Part shown: piece by piece, positions 33,065 through 42,535 of the stretch
Position numbering within the stretch: position 1 is the first letter of the stretch
Layout: each line of letters begins with the position of its first letter
Assembly (NCBI RefSeq): GCF_050611725.1
Contig: NZ_JBODJB010000001.1
Span: 1,922,001-1,986,000 of the forward strand
From: Ferruginibacter sp050611725
GTDB taxonomy: Bacteria > Bacteroidota > Bacteroidia > Chitinophagales > Chitinophagaceae
DNA: 64,000 nt
Reading direction: 5' to 3'
Made by a program: the position numbers and the translations under genes
Notes under the pieces: model-generated
Database searches by the model: none
What the model was told of the DNA's origin: nothing
What the model saw: the letters and a program-made list of their open reading frames with translations, nothing else

Positions 33065-35320
33065 ATGAAAAAGCTTTTTATTAGCTACTCCGGTGCTATT
33101 ATGCACAAAGATGAAGCCGTCACTACGCATTCATCCTTAAAAAAATCAATTTGTTTTTTTATTCTTGCTATCTTTTTTTGTACAGCCATCTTTGCACAAA
33201 GTTTAACCATTGGCCAAAGGGCTTATTGGGTAATGAATGGCTCGCCTACATTGGTTGTAAAAGATGCAGCCTTAATTAACAACGGAACTTTTACAGAAGC
33301 TACCAGTACTGTAAAATTCAGCGGATATGCAGATACTACTCAATCTTATTTATCGGGAAGTAACACTACAACTTTTTATAATTTAACCAGTAGTAAATCT
33401 AATTACGGTACGGCGTTAAAGTCGATGGGCAGGGTTCGTAATGTATTAAATCTAAGTAGTGGTCATTTATATTGTGACAGCAATCTTACTTTATTATCAG
33501 ATGCAAATCTTACCGCCAGAGTAGATGTAGTTCCGGCAGCCTCAAATATTTATGGCAAGGCAATGGTACAAAGACATATGCCGGGCAGAAGGGCTTGGCG
33601 TTTAATGACGGCACCTGTTACAAGTTCAAATACTATTTATAATACATGGCAGAATGGTGGCGTATATGAAGCCGGTAAAGGAACCTGGATAACCGGTCCG
33701 AATCCGACAGGAGCCGGTGGAAACGGTTTAGATGCAAGTCCGCTGAATAATATTTCAATGAGAGGCTTTAACTATGCTACACAGGCTTTCACAAATATTA
33801 CAAATACAAAAGTGCCTATTTCTTCAGGCTCGAGTGGCAGTGCCGATAATGTTGGTTATTTTATTTTTGTGAGAGGAGATAGGGTCTGGGAAAACTTTAA
33901 CTATCCGGCAGGCTCTTGTAACACAACAGTTCTAACAAGCACAGGAAGGTTACAGGCACATACGCAAACATTTTCTACTGCAACAGACTCGGCAAAATTT
34001 ACGATGGTTGGTAATCCGTTTGCATCTCCTGTAGATTTCAATAGTATTACCAGAAATAATCTAGTAAAACGTTTCTTTGTTTTAGATCCCAATATCGGAT
34101 CAGTAGGTTCATGGGTAATGTTAGATGATATTGATGGTGATGGAACTTTTACAAAGTCTGTTGGCGGAAGCGCAATGACACAGCATATTCAGTCGGGGCA
34201 GGCATTTTTTGTGGTTACAAGTGGTAATGTAGGATCAGCATCAATTTCTTTTCCAGAAACAGCTAAATCAAATGGTAATAATAACAATGCAATGGGTAGG
34301 CCACAGGCTCCTCGTAAAATTGCTTCTCTCAGGGCAAGTCTATTAATGCCCGAAACGGATAGCGTATTATTAGCCGATGGAGTAATAACCGAGTTCGATA
34401 ATATGTTTAGCGCTAAAACAAATTTAGAAGATGCAGGAAAGATTGCCAATACAAATGAAAACTTAGGATTGGTAAGAAATGGGTTGAATTTTTCTGCAGA
34501 AAGAAGGCCAATGTTGACTGCAAACGATACTATTTTTCTTAAACTTACTAAAACAACACAAAGAGCTTACCGCTTTCAGTTTGAACCTGCGTATCTGGCT
34601 AATTCAGGCTTACAGGGTTTTTTGGAAGATAAATATTTAAACACTTCTACACTTATTCATTTGAATCAAACAACAGAAGTTAATTTTAATATTGATGGGA
34701 ATTCAGCATCAGCTGATCAAAACCGTTTTAGGATCGTTTTCAGACCCGGTGCACTTTTGCCGGTAACGATCAGCAATGTAAAAGCTTCTCTTAAAAATGA
34801 TAATAATATTGCAGTAGAGTGGAAGGTGGAAAATGAGATCAATATCGTTAAGTATGAAGTAGAAAAATCGGCGGATGGTATCGCTTTTACTCTAGTAGAT
34901 GTGCAAACTGTTAATGGCAATAATAATTCAAGTAATGAGTATAATTGGTTGGATAAAAATGCTTTAGCAGGCAATAATTTTTACAGAATCAAGACTGTCG
35001 ACGCATCCGGACAGGTTAAATATAGTTCGATCGTAAAAGTTGTAGTTGATAATAAGTTAATGAGCAACATTACAGTTTATCCTAATCCGATTAAAAATAA
35101 TACCATCAATCTGCAATTTACTAACCAGGCAGCTGGCATTTATCAGATTAGATTAATGAATAATTTGGGACAATTGCTCTATAAAAATAACCTTCAGGGT
35201 AATGATGGTAACAGTAGTCAGGCAATAAAACCGTCAGTAACCCTGGCAACAGGTACTTATCAAATAGAGATCATTGCTCCTGACAAGAAAAGAACTACAC
35301 AGAAATTGTTTGTAGAATAA
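33065..35320 (+). CDS. Surface/secreted protein with T9SS type A sorting domain
   Basis: A 751-residue exported protein. The hydrophobic export signal is at residues about 27-44 (SICFFILAIFFCTAIFA), so the true start may be the ATG at 33101, which gives a more usual signal length. The first 350 residues form a beta-rich passenger with many Thr/Ser/Asn; the segment RRAWRLMTAPV is common in Bacteroidota surface proteins. An Fn3-like domain lies near residues 570-660 (VEWKVENEINIVKYEVEKSADG). The end (ITVYPNPIKNNTINLQF...ATGTYQIEII) is a clear T9SS sorting domain. Ligand unknown. A terminator follows. Confidence 0.85.
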   Translation: MKKLFISYSGAIMHKDEAVTTHSSLKKSICFFILAIFFCTAIFAQSLTIGQRAYWVMNGSPTLVVKDAALINNGTFTEATSTVKFSGYADTTQSYLSGSNTTTFYNLTSSKSNYGTALKSMGRVRNVLNLSSGHLYCDSNLTLLSDANLTARVDVVPAASNIYGKAMVQRHMPGRRAWRLMTAPVTSSNTIYNTWQNGGVYEAGKGTWITGPNPTGAGGNGLDASPLNNISMRGFNYATQAFTNITNTKVPISSGSSGSADNVGYFIFVRGDRVWENFNYPAGSCNTTVLTSTGRLQAHTQTFSTATDSAKFTMVGNPFASPVDFNSITRNNLVKRFFVLDPNIGSVGSWVMLDDIDGDGTFTKSVGGSAMTQHIQSGQAFFVVTSGNVGSASISFPETAKSNGNNNNAMGRPQAPRKIASLRASLLMPETDSVLLADGVITEFDNMFSAKTNLEDAGKIANTNENLGLVRNGLNFSAERRPMLTANDTIFLKLTKTTQRAYRFQFEPAYLANSGLQGFLEDKYLNTSTLIHLNQTTEVNFNIDGNSASADQNRFRIVFRPGALLPVTISNVKASLKNDNNIAVEWKVENEINIVKYEVEKSADGIAFTLVDVQTVNGNNNSSNEYNWLDKNALAGNNFYRIKTVDASGQVKYSSIVKVVVDNKLMSNITVYPNPIKNNTINLQFTNQAAGIYQIRLMNNLGQLLYKNNLQGNDGNSSQAIKPSVTLATGTYQIEIIAPDKKRTTQKLFVE

Positions 35321-35341
35321 TTAATAATCAATTACTTATAT

Positions 35342-35370
35342 AAAATCCCGGTATTAACCGGGATTTTTTT
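35342..35370 (+). terminator. Intrinsic terminator after the T9SS gene
   Basis: AAAATCCCGGT pairs with ACCGGGATTTT around an ATTA loop and continues into seven T. Confidence 0.9.
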
Positions 35371-35391
35371 GCATTTATATATTATTTTTTT

Positions 35392-35412
35392 TCTTCTTAT
35401 ACAATAAGAAGA
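35392..35412. promoter_or_regulatory. Inverted repeat TCTTCTTAT-N3-ATAAGAAGA
   Basis: Perfect 9-base arms with a three-base spacer lie in the 312-base gap before the repetitive protein gene. It may be an operator or a second RNA hairpin. The rest of the gap (35413-35632) holds no supported gene. Confidence 0.35.
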
Positions 35413-35632
35413 TAATCTGTTACGTTATATAATCAGTTACTAATCAATATTCTAAAAAAATGAAAAGCATCCGTGGGGCAATTACAGCCCTTTTTCTCCC
35501 TAATTAAATTTAGCGTATTCGTTTAGCCAACAAAGCAGTTTGATAATAGTCAAGTTCTGTTAAGATATAAAATAAATTTACATATAAAACGTTTATTAAA
35601 TACATAAGTCCAAATAAAACAAAACCAATACC

Positions 35633-38600
35633 ATGAAAAAGCAATTCCCCTTACTATTATTGCTATTTTTTGTTGTCAGTTCAGTAAAAGTCAATGCTCA
35701 AAACATTGCGATCAATGACAACGGAACTACCCCTGACACCAGTGCTATGCTGGATATTAGCAGTACTACAAAAGGTTTACTAGCTCCACGAATGACCACT
35801 ACAGAAAGGAATAATATTCCTTTACCTGCTAAGGGTTTATTAGTTTACAATACAACTACCAATGCTTTCAACGTTAATACCGGTACTTCAGCAAGTCCTG
35901 TGTGGGATGTTTTGACATTAGGTAGTACTACTGGCATTAATAGTCTTGGTGGATTAACTACAGCCGATCAGACTTTTGCAACGGGTACAAGCGGAACTAA
36001 CTTTGCTATTTCATCAAGTGGTTCTACACATACTTTTAATTTACCCGATGCAAGCGCAACAGCACGTGGTGTAATTACCACAGGTGCACAAACCATTGCA
36101 GGGAATAAAACTTTAAGTGGAAATACTTCCGTTGGAGGTACATTAGGTGTAACCGGTGCTTCTACACTGGGTTCTACATTAACTGTAGCAGGAAGTACTG
36201 CCTTAAACAATACGCTTTATGTTGCAACATTAGCAAGTGGTGCTACAACAGATAGTGTACTTACAGTTAATGCAAGCAACGGTTTAGTAAATAAAAGAAG
36301 AGTAGCCGATTTGTTGAATGGTACAGCTATCACAAGCATGAATGCCTTAACAGGAAGCACACAAACAATGACAACTGGTACAACAGGGACTGACTTTGCT
36401 ATTTCATCAAGCGGTACCACACATACGTTTAACTTGCCAAGTGCTAGTGCAACAGCAAGAGGTTTGGTAACTACTGCAGCTCAAACTTTAGCAGGTAATA
36501 AAACCTTTAGTGGTAATACAACATTGTCAGGCACTTTAACTGCGTCTACACTTGCTAGTGGTGCATCAACAGATAGTATTGTAACTGTAAACGCATCAAC
36601 AGGTTTAGTGAATAAAAGAAGAGTAGCTGATGTATTAAGCGGTAATACAATTACAAGTTTGAATGCTTTAACAGGAAGCGTACAAACAATCACAACAGGT
36701 ACCAGTGGAACTGATTTTGCAGTTTCATCCAGTGGTACTACACATACATTAAATTTGCCGGATGCCAGTGCTACAGCTCGTGGTGTTATTACAACCGGTG
36801 CACAAACCATTGCAGGAAATAAAACTTTAAGTGGAAATACTTCTGTTGGAGGTACATTAGGTGTAACCGGTGCAACCACATTAAGCAGTACTTTAGGTGT
36901 AAGCGGAGCAACAACATTATCAACGTTAGCAGCCGGTGCATCAACAGATAGTATTGTAACTGTAAATGCAGCTACAGGTTTATTAAGAAAAAGAAGAGTA
37001 GTAGATATATTGAGTGGCAATGCTATTACATCATTAGGTGGTTTAACCGGATCTACTCAAACATTTGCAACCGGTACTACTGGTACAGACTTTAATATTG
37101 CATCTAGTGGTACTACACACACATTTAATATTCCTGACGCCAGTGCAACTAACAGGGGCGCTATTACTACCGGTGCACAAACCATTGCAGGAAATAAAAC
37201 TTTAAGTGGAAATACTTCTGTTGGAGGTACATTAGGTGTAACCGGTGCAACCACATTAAGCAGTACTTTAGGTGTAAGCGGAGCAACAACATTATCAACG
37301 TTAGCAGCCGGTGCATCAACAGATAGTATTGTAACTGTAAATGCAGCTACAGGTTTATTAAGAAAAAGAAGAGTAGTAGATATATTGAGTGGCAATGCTA
37401 TTACATCTTTAGGAGGTTTAACCGGATCTACTCAAACATTTGCAACGGGTACTTCAGGTACGGATTTTAATATTTCATCGAGTGGTACAACACATACATT
37501 TAATATACCTGATGCAAGTGCAACCAATAGAGGAGCTGTAACAACAGGAGCACAAACATTAGCAGGTAACAAAACATTTACAGGTAATACAACTTTCTCA
37601 GGGACTATAACTGCATCATCGCTAGCAAGTGGTGCAACAACCGATAGTTTGGTAATGGTGAATACAACTACAAACGTAGTAAGAAAACTAAATCCGACAG
37701 CTTTGGTTTCTTCATTACAACCTTGGTACGACGTAGCCACAGGTACAGGAGCAACATCGGTAACTCAGGATGTATACCATACGGGTTATGTTGGTGTAGG
37801 TTTAAGTGATCCTGGAGTAGAATTGGAAGTTGCTGATAATATCAATATTCGTAGAACAGGTTCTGTATCTCAGTTATTGTTCTCAAACACAGCCGGTACA
37901 GGTGATTTTAGAATTGGTGGTGATGGTGGTGATATTTACTGGCAAGGTGGTGGTAGCCGTTGTTTACAAATGGGTTCTTACTGGGCTACTATATTAGAAG
38001 GTGATAGACAAACTGCAACATTCCCGGCTTTTGTAGCAGGAGTTACAGGTACAAGTATATTAGTAAAAACACCAAGAGATGCTAGTGTGCCTTTAGGCAT
38101 TCAAGCTTATAGTGGTACACAAAGTGCGAACCTTACTGAATGGAGAAATTCAAGTGGTACAGTACTAAGTGCTGTTGATGCTACTGGAGATTTCGGCATT
38201 GGTACGTCTGCTCCAGTTTCAAAATTAGATGTGAATGGAGGAGTAAGCGTTGGTAGTTATGCCGGTGTAACTGCAGCCCCTACAAATGGTATGATTGTTT
38301 CTGGAAATACCGGTATTGGTGTGAGTGCACCGACAAGGCAGTTTGAGGTAGGAGGAACATCACGTTTCGGGGCTAATGGTACAACTGTTACTAACATTAT
38401 AAAAGCTACAGTTGCATTGGATTTACCAAATATTACTGCAGGTAACTATACAACGCAAACATTAACAGTTACAAATGCTGCAACAGGTAGTTCGGTGATG
38501 GTTTCTCCTGCATCGGCATTAACTGATGGTATAATAATTTGCTATGCTAGGGTATCTGCAGCAAATACAGTAGAAGTTAAATTTAAAAATGACTCAGGAA

Positions 38601-38650
38601 GTCCCATCAATATGACATCTATGAACTATTATATAACTGTAATTGAATAA
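35633..38650 (+). CDS. 1005-residue secreted repeat protein (tail-fibre-like)
   Basis: The product starts with a signal peptide (MKKQFPLLLLLFFVVSSVKVNAQ). Residues about 25-100 are the segment often seen at the head of such Bacteroidota proteins (NDNGTTPDTSAMLDISSTTK, MTTTERNNIP). From about residue 105 to 690 there are five units of roughly 110-125 residues built on FATGTSGTDFxISSSGTTHTF, NLPDASATARG, TTGAQTIAGNKTLSGNTS and a KRRVxDxLSG linker. The C-terminal 310 residues resemble the non-repetitive end of phage tail-fibre or trimeric surface proteins (GIGTSAPVSKLDVNGG). No T9SS domain or S74 chaperone is visible. Predicted fibrous surface protein; function unknown. Confidence 0.8.
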   Translation: MKKQFPLLLLLFFVVSSVKVNAQNIAINDNGTTPDTSAMLDISSTTKGLLAPRMTTTERNNIPLPAKGLLVYNTTTNAFNVNTGTSASPVWDVLTLGSTTGINSLGGLTTADQTFATGTSGTNFAISSSGSTHTFNLPDASATARGVITTGAQTIAGNKTLSGNTSVGGTLGVTGASTLGSTLTVAGSTALNNTLYVATLASGATTDSVLTVNASNGLVNKRRVADLLNGTAITSMNALTGSTQTMTTGTTGTDFAISSSGTTHTFNLPSASATARGLVTTAAQTLAGNKTFSGNTTLSGTLTASTLASGASTDSIVTVNASTGLVNKRRVADVLSGNTITSLNALTGSVQTITTGTSGTDFAVSSSGTTHTLNLPDASATARGVITTGAQTIAGNKTLSGNTSVGGTLGVTGATTLSSTLGVSGATTLSTLAAGASTDSIVTVNAATGLLRKRRVVDILSGNAITSLGGLTGSTQTFATGTTGTDFNIASSGTTHTFNIPDASATNRGAITTGAQTIAGNKTLSGNTSVGGTLGVTGATTLSSTLGVSGATTLSTLAAGASTDSIVTVNAATGLLRKRRVVDILSGNAITSLGGLTGSTQTFATGTSGTDFNISSSGTTHTFNIPDASATNRGAVTTGAQTLAGNKTFTGNTTFSGTITASSLASGATTDSLVMVNTTTNVVRKLNPTALVSSLQPWYDVATGTGATSVTQDVYHTGYVGVGLSDPGVELEVADNINIRRTGSVSQLLFSNTAGTGDFRIGGDGGDIYWQGGGSRCLQMGSYWATILEGDRQTATFPAFVAGVTGTSILVKTPRDASVPLGIQAYSGTQSANLTEWRNSSGTVLSAVDATGDFGIGTSAPVSKLDVNGGVSVGSYAGVTAAPTNGMIVSGNTGIGVSAPTRQFEVGGTSRFGANGTTVTNIIKATVALDLPNITAGNYTTQTLTVTNAATGSSVMVSPASALTDGIIICYARVSAANTVEVKFKNDSGSPINMTSMNYYITVIE
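36794..37407 (+). repeat. 239-base exact direct repeat with a 375-base period
   Basis: Bases 36794-37032 are repeated without any difference at 37169-37407, inside the repetitive gene. A third, slightly diverged copy of the first part lies at about 36079-36170. The 375-base period equals 125 codons, so unequal recombination would gain or lose one protein unit in frame. Confidence 0.9.
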
Positions 38651-38666
38651 TTAAATGACCTTAATT

Positions 38667-38694
38667 AAAAGCCCCGGATTTATCCGGGGCTTTT
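38667..38694. terminator. Bidirectional intrinsic terminator
   Basis: A 13-bp stem (AAAAGCCCCGGAT with ATCCGGGGCTTTT) with a tight TT loop lies between the convergent repeat-protein gene and OstA-like gene. Confidence 0.9.
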
Positions 38695-38709
38695 AATTTC
38701 GAAAGATTT

Positions 38710-40353
38710 TTATTCAAACAATTCAAATCTGCTCTTGGGTCTTCGTTTATCCTGCCAATCAAATCCTTTTAATTTTTTCTGGTCCTCGGGTGTTTGCCGC
38801 AGCGGATACAATGTGCCATCAACATCGTTGATGAACTTAACCTTGTTTACTTCTTTATCTACAAAATAAATATCAATTACATCTCCTTTACTTCTGTTCA
38901 TACCTATATATGCGCTGTCTTTATCCTGCGGATAAAAAACGCTTTCGGCGGGGGTGCCCTTAGCTCTTATATAATCTAATGATCCATTTACAAAATAACC
39001 ATTCAATGTTCGACTCCCGATCTGATTATACATTTGTTCGTTTGCTTTATTGATCACCATGGCATTGTAGAATGCATATAGTCGTTCGGCTTTTCTGTTT
39101 TTTGTAAATAGATAGATAGTATCTCCCGATATTTGAGAGTTGCTGTTGAATAGTACAGGCTTGTCAAATAATCTGAAGGTAGAATCCAAAGAAGAGTAGT
39201 AGAGGCTATCACAAACAGCTTGTAAAGAATCATTAAAAATACGGACATGATGAAAAGCCTGAAAGTAACGTACAGCAGTATCCGAAGAAGTATTGACCGT
39301 TGTTGTTGTTTTTAATGTATCAAGAACTAAGGAGTCTGCAAGTTGAAGACTATCTCTTCTTTCAATACCTGAGAACAAAGTGTCAGCGGCAATAAAAGTA
39401 CTGTCAGTCCCTTCGCCTTTAAAAATAAGTACGGGCTTTCTGGTAGCTAAAAAAGAGTTGGTTTTTAGATTGAGAAATATTTGATTCCCGATGATCGTAT
39501 ATCCGTTCACACTATCCTTGATGATAGCATTGCCTTCTAATTGAGCAATACCGCTTGCTTCATCAAAAGCTTGTGTGTCGGCTACATAAGTTCTTGTACT
39601 GTCTTTAATAATACTTCTTTTGCCAAAAAAAGCTTTACCACTTTTAAGATCATAGGTTCCTTCTGTTGTATAAATATCGCCACCGTTCTCACTCTTGATA
39701 TATGTAGGACTGATGAAAGTTGCGATCTGTGTTTGTGTATTGTAGAGTAAACTATCATTCTTAATATCATATTTAGGATCGGTTAAATGTACGTTCGTTC
39801 TAAAATATACATCTTTCGTATCCGAATAATAAACACCTTCTTCGCTTGTTAATACAGTTTTGCCGTTTATTACTTTCCCGCCATGCGTATATTGACCAAT
39901 GCCTGTGGCTAAATTATATTCAAAGCCACTAGTGAGCAGTGTGCTTTTTTTGTCCGTCATTTTTACGTTGCGTTCCAAATAGGCTACTCTTTCTTTACCT
40001 AAATATTTGAGGTATTGAGAGTAAGTGTGGATGCTATCACTTTGGTTGATATGAATATTGCCAAACGCTTCCAGTACATTGGTACGTCTGTTAATACTGG
40101 CGCTATCGCATGAAAAAGTGGTGAAAGCTTCTTTCAAAATTACATTGCCTGCAATGGTTTGAATGGTGGTGGAATCATCAATTGTTTTTTCCCTTAAACT
40201 CTTTCCCTGAATGATCTGAATGATACGGGTAGTGTCATCGGCCTTTGGCTGAGTAATGATCTGTTGTGCAGCCAGATCTGTTTTAATTAAAATGAAAAAC
40301 AGTGCTATCAGTAAGCGACAAAAAAAAATAATTGTTACCCGGCGTTTCCTCAT
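38710..40353 (-). CDS. OstA-like protein (LPS transport periplasmic protein, LptA-related)
   Basis: A 547-residue exported protein with an N-terminal membrane/signal segment (IIFFCRLLIALFFILI). The body is a run of beta-jellyroll-type units typical of the OstA_2 family: IAGNVILKEAFTTFSCDSA, LEAFGNIHINQSDS, YTHGGKVINGKTVLTSEEGV, and so on. It would form a periplasmic bridge carrying lipopolysaccharide to the outer membrane together with LptD, which is encoded nearby. It starts 3 bases after the MlaD-like gene, so the two are translationally close. Confidence 0.85.
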   Translation of the reverse strand: MRKRRVTIIFFCRLLIALFFILIKTDLAAQQIITQPKADDTTRIIQIIQGKSLREKTIDDSTTIQTIAGNVILKEAFTTFSCDSASINRRTNVLEAFGNIHINQSDSIHTYSQYLKYLGKERVAYLERNVKMTDKKSTLLTSGFEYNLATGIGQYTHGGKVINGKTVLTSEEGVYYSDTKDVYFRTNVHLTDPKYDIKNDSLLYNTQTQIATFISPTYIKSENGGDIYTTEGTYDLKSGKAFFGKRSIIKDSTRTYVADTQAFDEASGIAQLEGNAIIKDSVNGYTIIGNQIFLNLKTNSFLATRKPVLIFKGEGTDSTFIAADTLFSGIERRDSLQLADSLVLDTLKTTTTVNTSSDTAVRYFQAFHHVRIFNDSLQAVCDSLYYSSLDSTFRLFDKPVLFNSNSQISGDTIYLFTKNRKAERLYAFYNAMVINKANEQMYNQIGSRTLNGYFVNGSLDYIRAKGTPAESVFYPQDKDSAYIGMNRSKGDVIDIYFVDKEVNKVKFINDVDGTLYPLRQTPEDQKKLKGFDWQDKRRPKSRFELFE

Positions 40354-40356
40354 TGC

Positions 40357-41370
40357 CTATTGTTTTATATACGGAGCATTAACGGTATCGGGTAGGGGAA
40401 CCATTAAAGGCCCTTCCTTCTCTTTTTTGCCAAATACGGATATGTTGATGTATCGCTTAGGATGTAATCGAAGATCATCTAATAACAAATTCAATTTATT
40501 GGTAGATGCAGTAAGGTTATTGTATAATTTTTTATCGTTCATCAACAGGCCTAAAGTACCGGTATCGCTATTGATCTTGCCAATGGTGGTTTTTAAATTG
40601 GATATAGTCCCGTTTAATGTAGTAAGTGTATTCTCAAGATCTAGTTTAGAAAATGTAGCGGTTGTTTTTTCTACATTGGTAATGATGCCCGTCATTTTAT
40701 CATTATTCTTTGCCAGTGTTTCTGTAAACGAACCAACATTATTCAATGTTTTTGCTAATGCACCTGTTTGCGTATTCAATAAGGTTTGTAAAGATGCAGA
40801 AGAGATTGAAAGAGATGCAGTAGTATGATTCAGGTTGTCGATCATATTTCTGATATTACTTTTTGTATTAGGATCGAACAAACTATTGGCAGAAATTAAA
40901 ATAGAATCTAGGTCTCTCAAACTATTGGATACCTGAAATAGAACCGGGTCAACTTTTTCGAGCACTGCATCAAGCATGCCGCCGCCTTTTTTGGTCAGGA
41001 TGGTATCGCCATCTCTGTAAAATTTTGTTGAGTCACCTAGTTTTATTTCGAGTGCAGTATTACCTAAAGGTGAAGACGTAACAAAAGCAACAGAATTGGC
41101 AGGAATGTTTACCGGTAATGACATATTCAGTGTAACGGTTATCTTTCTCATGTCAAGCCCGCCATCAGTGCTGAAAACAGTACCTACCTGTTTGCCATTG
41201 ATCATAACAGGGTTACTGTTTGCAAGTCCTTTGATGTTATCGAAAATGGCATAATATTGAGTTTTATGGTTAGAAAAACTCTTTCCTTTTAAAAAGTTAA
41301 AGCCAAGTATCAATAGCACGATTGCAATGGATGTGAGTGCGCCTACTTTCGTCTCGTTAGAAATTGTCAT
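40357..41370 (-). CDS. MCE/MlaD family phospholipid or lipid transport protein
   Basis: A 337-residue protein with one N-terminal membrane anchor (VGALTSIAIVLLILGFNFL) and an MCE domain near residues 38-115 (YAIFDNIKGLANSNPVMINGKQ and VGTV). The rest is a long amphipathic helical region (SLRDLDSILISANSLFDPNTKSNIRNMIDN). The MlaD-type proteins ferry lipids between the inner and outer membrane. The permease and ATPase partners are not next to it here. It is followed by the OstA-like gene on the same strand. Confidence 0.88.
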   Translation of the reverse strand: MTISNETKVGALTSIAIVLLILGFNFLKGKSFSNHKTQYYAIFDNIKGLANSNPVMINGKQVGTVFSTDGGLDMRKITVTLNMSLPVNIPANSVAFVTSSPLGNTALEIKLGDSTKFYRDGDTILTKKGGGMLDAVLEKVDPVLFQVSNSLRDLDSILISANSLFDPNTKSNIRNMIDNLNHTTASLSISSASLQTLLNTQTGALAKTLNNVGSFTETLAKNNDKMTGIITNVEKTTATFSKLDLENTLTTLNGTISNLKTTIGKINSDTGTLGLLMNDKKLYNNLTASTNKLNLLLDDLRLHPKRYINISVFGKKEKEGPLMVPLPDTVNAPYIKQ

Positions 41371-41396
41371 TATATAAACAGCATTGTTTTGTATAT

Positions 41397-41404
41397 CAAA
41401 AATA
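41397..41404 (-). promoter_or_regulatory. Candidate -7 promoter element of the MCE gene
   Basis: TATTTTTG on the minus strand matches TAnnTTTG and lies 26 bases upstream of the start codon at 41370. Confidence 0.45.
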
Positions 41405-41450
41405 GTAAATCTAAGCTGGTTAGCTCGAATTAAATCTTTGAAAACAGAAG

Positions 41451-42452
41451 TTATTGGGCTTTATTAACACCCATTGTATCCTTTACCGGAGCTACGGGTT
41501 TAGGTGCTTCCATTTGTTCTTTGTAGCGTTTAACCGCATTGGTTATAGCTTCGGCTATTTCTTGTTGTCCTTTTTCGCTGTTCAGGTATCTTTCATCGTC
41601 ATAGTTGGTAATAAAACCCGTTTCTACCAAAATGGCCGGCATTTTGGTAGCCTGTAATACCCAAATACCTACCTGGCGTTGGTTGATGCCCAATGCGGCC
41701 CTGCCGGTTTTTTCTACTTCCTCATTTACAAAAGAGGCCAGGCGGATACTTTTTTCCTGATAGCGTTTTACATAAATATCAGCAAGTATCTTCATTTCTC
41801 TGTTGGTTGTTTTAACAAGATCTTCTTTATCCGTTGTGTCAGAACTCGTTTGAAGATTAAAATCTTCATTTTCCATGATCGCTTTAAACTTGTCATCCGT
41901 TTTATGAGCACCAAATAACCAAACGCTTGTTCCGCTTCTTTGCGTAGGTAATTTATAATATTGTAAAATCGGTTTTTCTACCTTACGTGGTGTTTTGATA
42001 ACCTTCTTAACTTTCTTATTTCCTTTTTTTACCCATTCAACTTTAGTATCATAAACCGTAACGGTTTTGTAGCCAATAACCCTGCTACCTGTTTTTAAGG
42101 CAGCTGCATCGGCATGAATACAGATGAAAAGATCGCCATTGTTTTCGTTGGCTATATCTGCTTTTTCTCTGGGGCTTTGGTAAATATCTGTTGTACGGGT
42201 AGGGATGATCTTTACTTCCGGAAATTCTTTCTGCAATTCGGTTACCAGTTTCTTACTAATGGCAAGGGTAACATTTTTTTCAGAACTGTTCAGGCCTCCT
42301 TCATATCCTCCGTGTGCTCCTCCATCGTGGCCGCCGTGTCCGGCATCTACAATAATTGTTTTTATCTTTTTAGGCGTGGTTTGAGCCTGAGTAGTTAAAC
42401 AAAATATTGGAAAAGCGGATAAAGCCAAAATAATGAGCTTTTGTTTAAACAT
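41451..42452 (-). CDS. N-acetylmuramoyl-L-alanine amidase (Amidase_3)
   Basis: The start is set at the ATG at 42452, giving a 333-residue protein with a signal peptide (MFKQKLIILALSAFPIFCL, cleaved after TQAQ); an upstream ATG at 42494 would add a non-signal-like leader. The zinc-binding motif IVDAGHGGHDGGAHG starts the catalytic domain, FICIHADAA is the second zinc ligand region, and ILVETGFITN near residue 275 holds the catalytic glutamate. A basic insertion (KVEWVKKGNKKVKKVIK) interrupts the middle. It cuts the amide bond between MurNAc and the stem peptide in the periplasm and belongs to the LPS/envelope block. Confidence 0.93.
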   Translation of the reverse strand: MFKQKLIILALSAFPIFCLTTQAQTTPKKIKTIIVDAGHGGHDGGAHGGYEGGLNSSEKNVTLAISKKLVTELQKEFPEVKIIPTRTTDIYQSPREKADIANENNGDLFICIHADAAALKTGSRVIGYKTVTVYDTKVEWVKKGNKKVKKVIKTPRKVEKPILQYYKLPTQRSGTSVWLFGAHKTDDKFKAIMENEDFNLQTSSDTTDKEDLVKTTNREMKILADIYVKRYQEKSIRLASFVNEEVEKTGRAALGINQRQVGIWVLQATKMPAILVETGFITNYDDERYLNSEKGQQEIAEAITNAVKRYKEQMEAPKPVAPVKDTMGVNKAQ

Positions 42453-42516
42453 ATTATATCGGTTTTGTCGGTTAGTAATTATGAGTTTATTCACAACTTA
42501 TTGTAGCTAATATGAT

Positions 42517-42524
42517 TAATTTTG
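42517..42524 (+). promoter_or_regulatory. Candidate -7 promoter element of lptD
   Basis: TAATTTTG lies 11 bases before the ATG at 42536. An upstream in-frame ATG at 42512 overlaps this box, which supports the downstream start. Confidence 0.5.
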
Positions 42525-42535
42525 CCGCAACTGCA

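Noticed and set aside
35461..35508. 15-codon frame starting MKSIRG
   Set aside because: Too short, no terminator or promoter of its own, no hydrophobic or motif pattern.
36000..37700. CRISPR-like regular repeats
   Set aside because: The periodic repeats are long, in frame and coding; there are no short spacers between short identical repeats.
35968..37740. Several long minus-strand frames opposite the repetitive protein gene
   Set aside because: They repeat with the same period as the plus-strand repeats and are valine/proline-rich shadows caused by the codon pattern of Thr/Ser/Ala-rich coding sequence.
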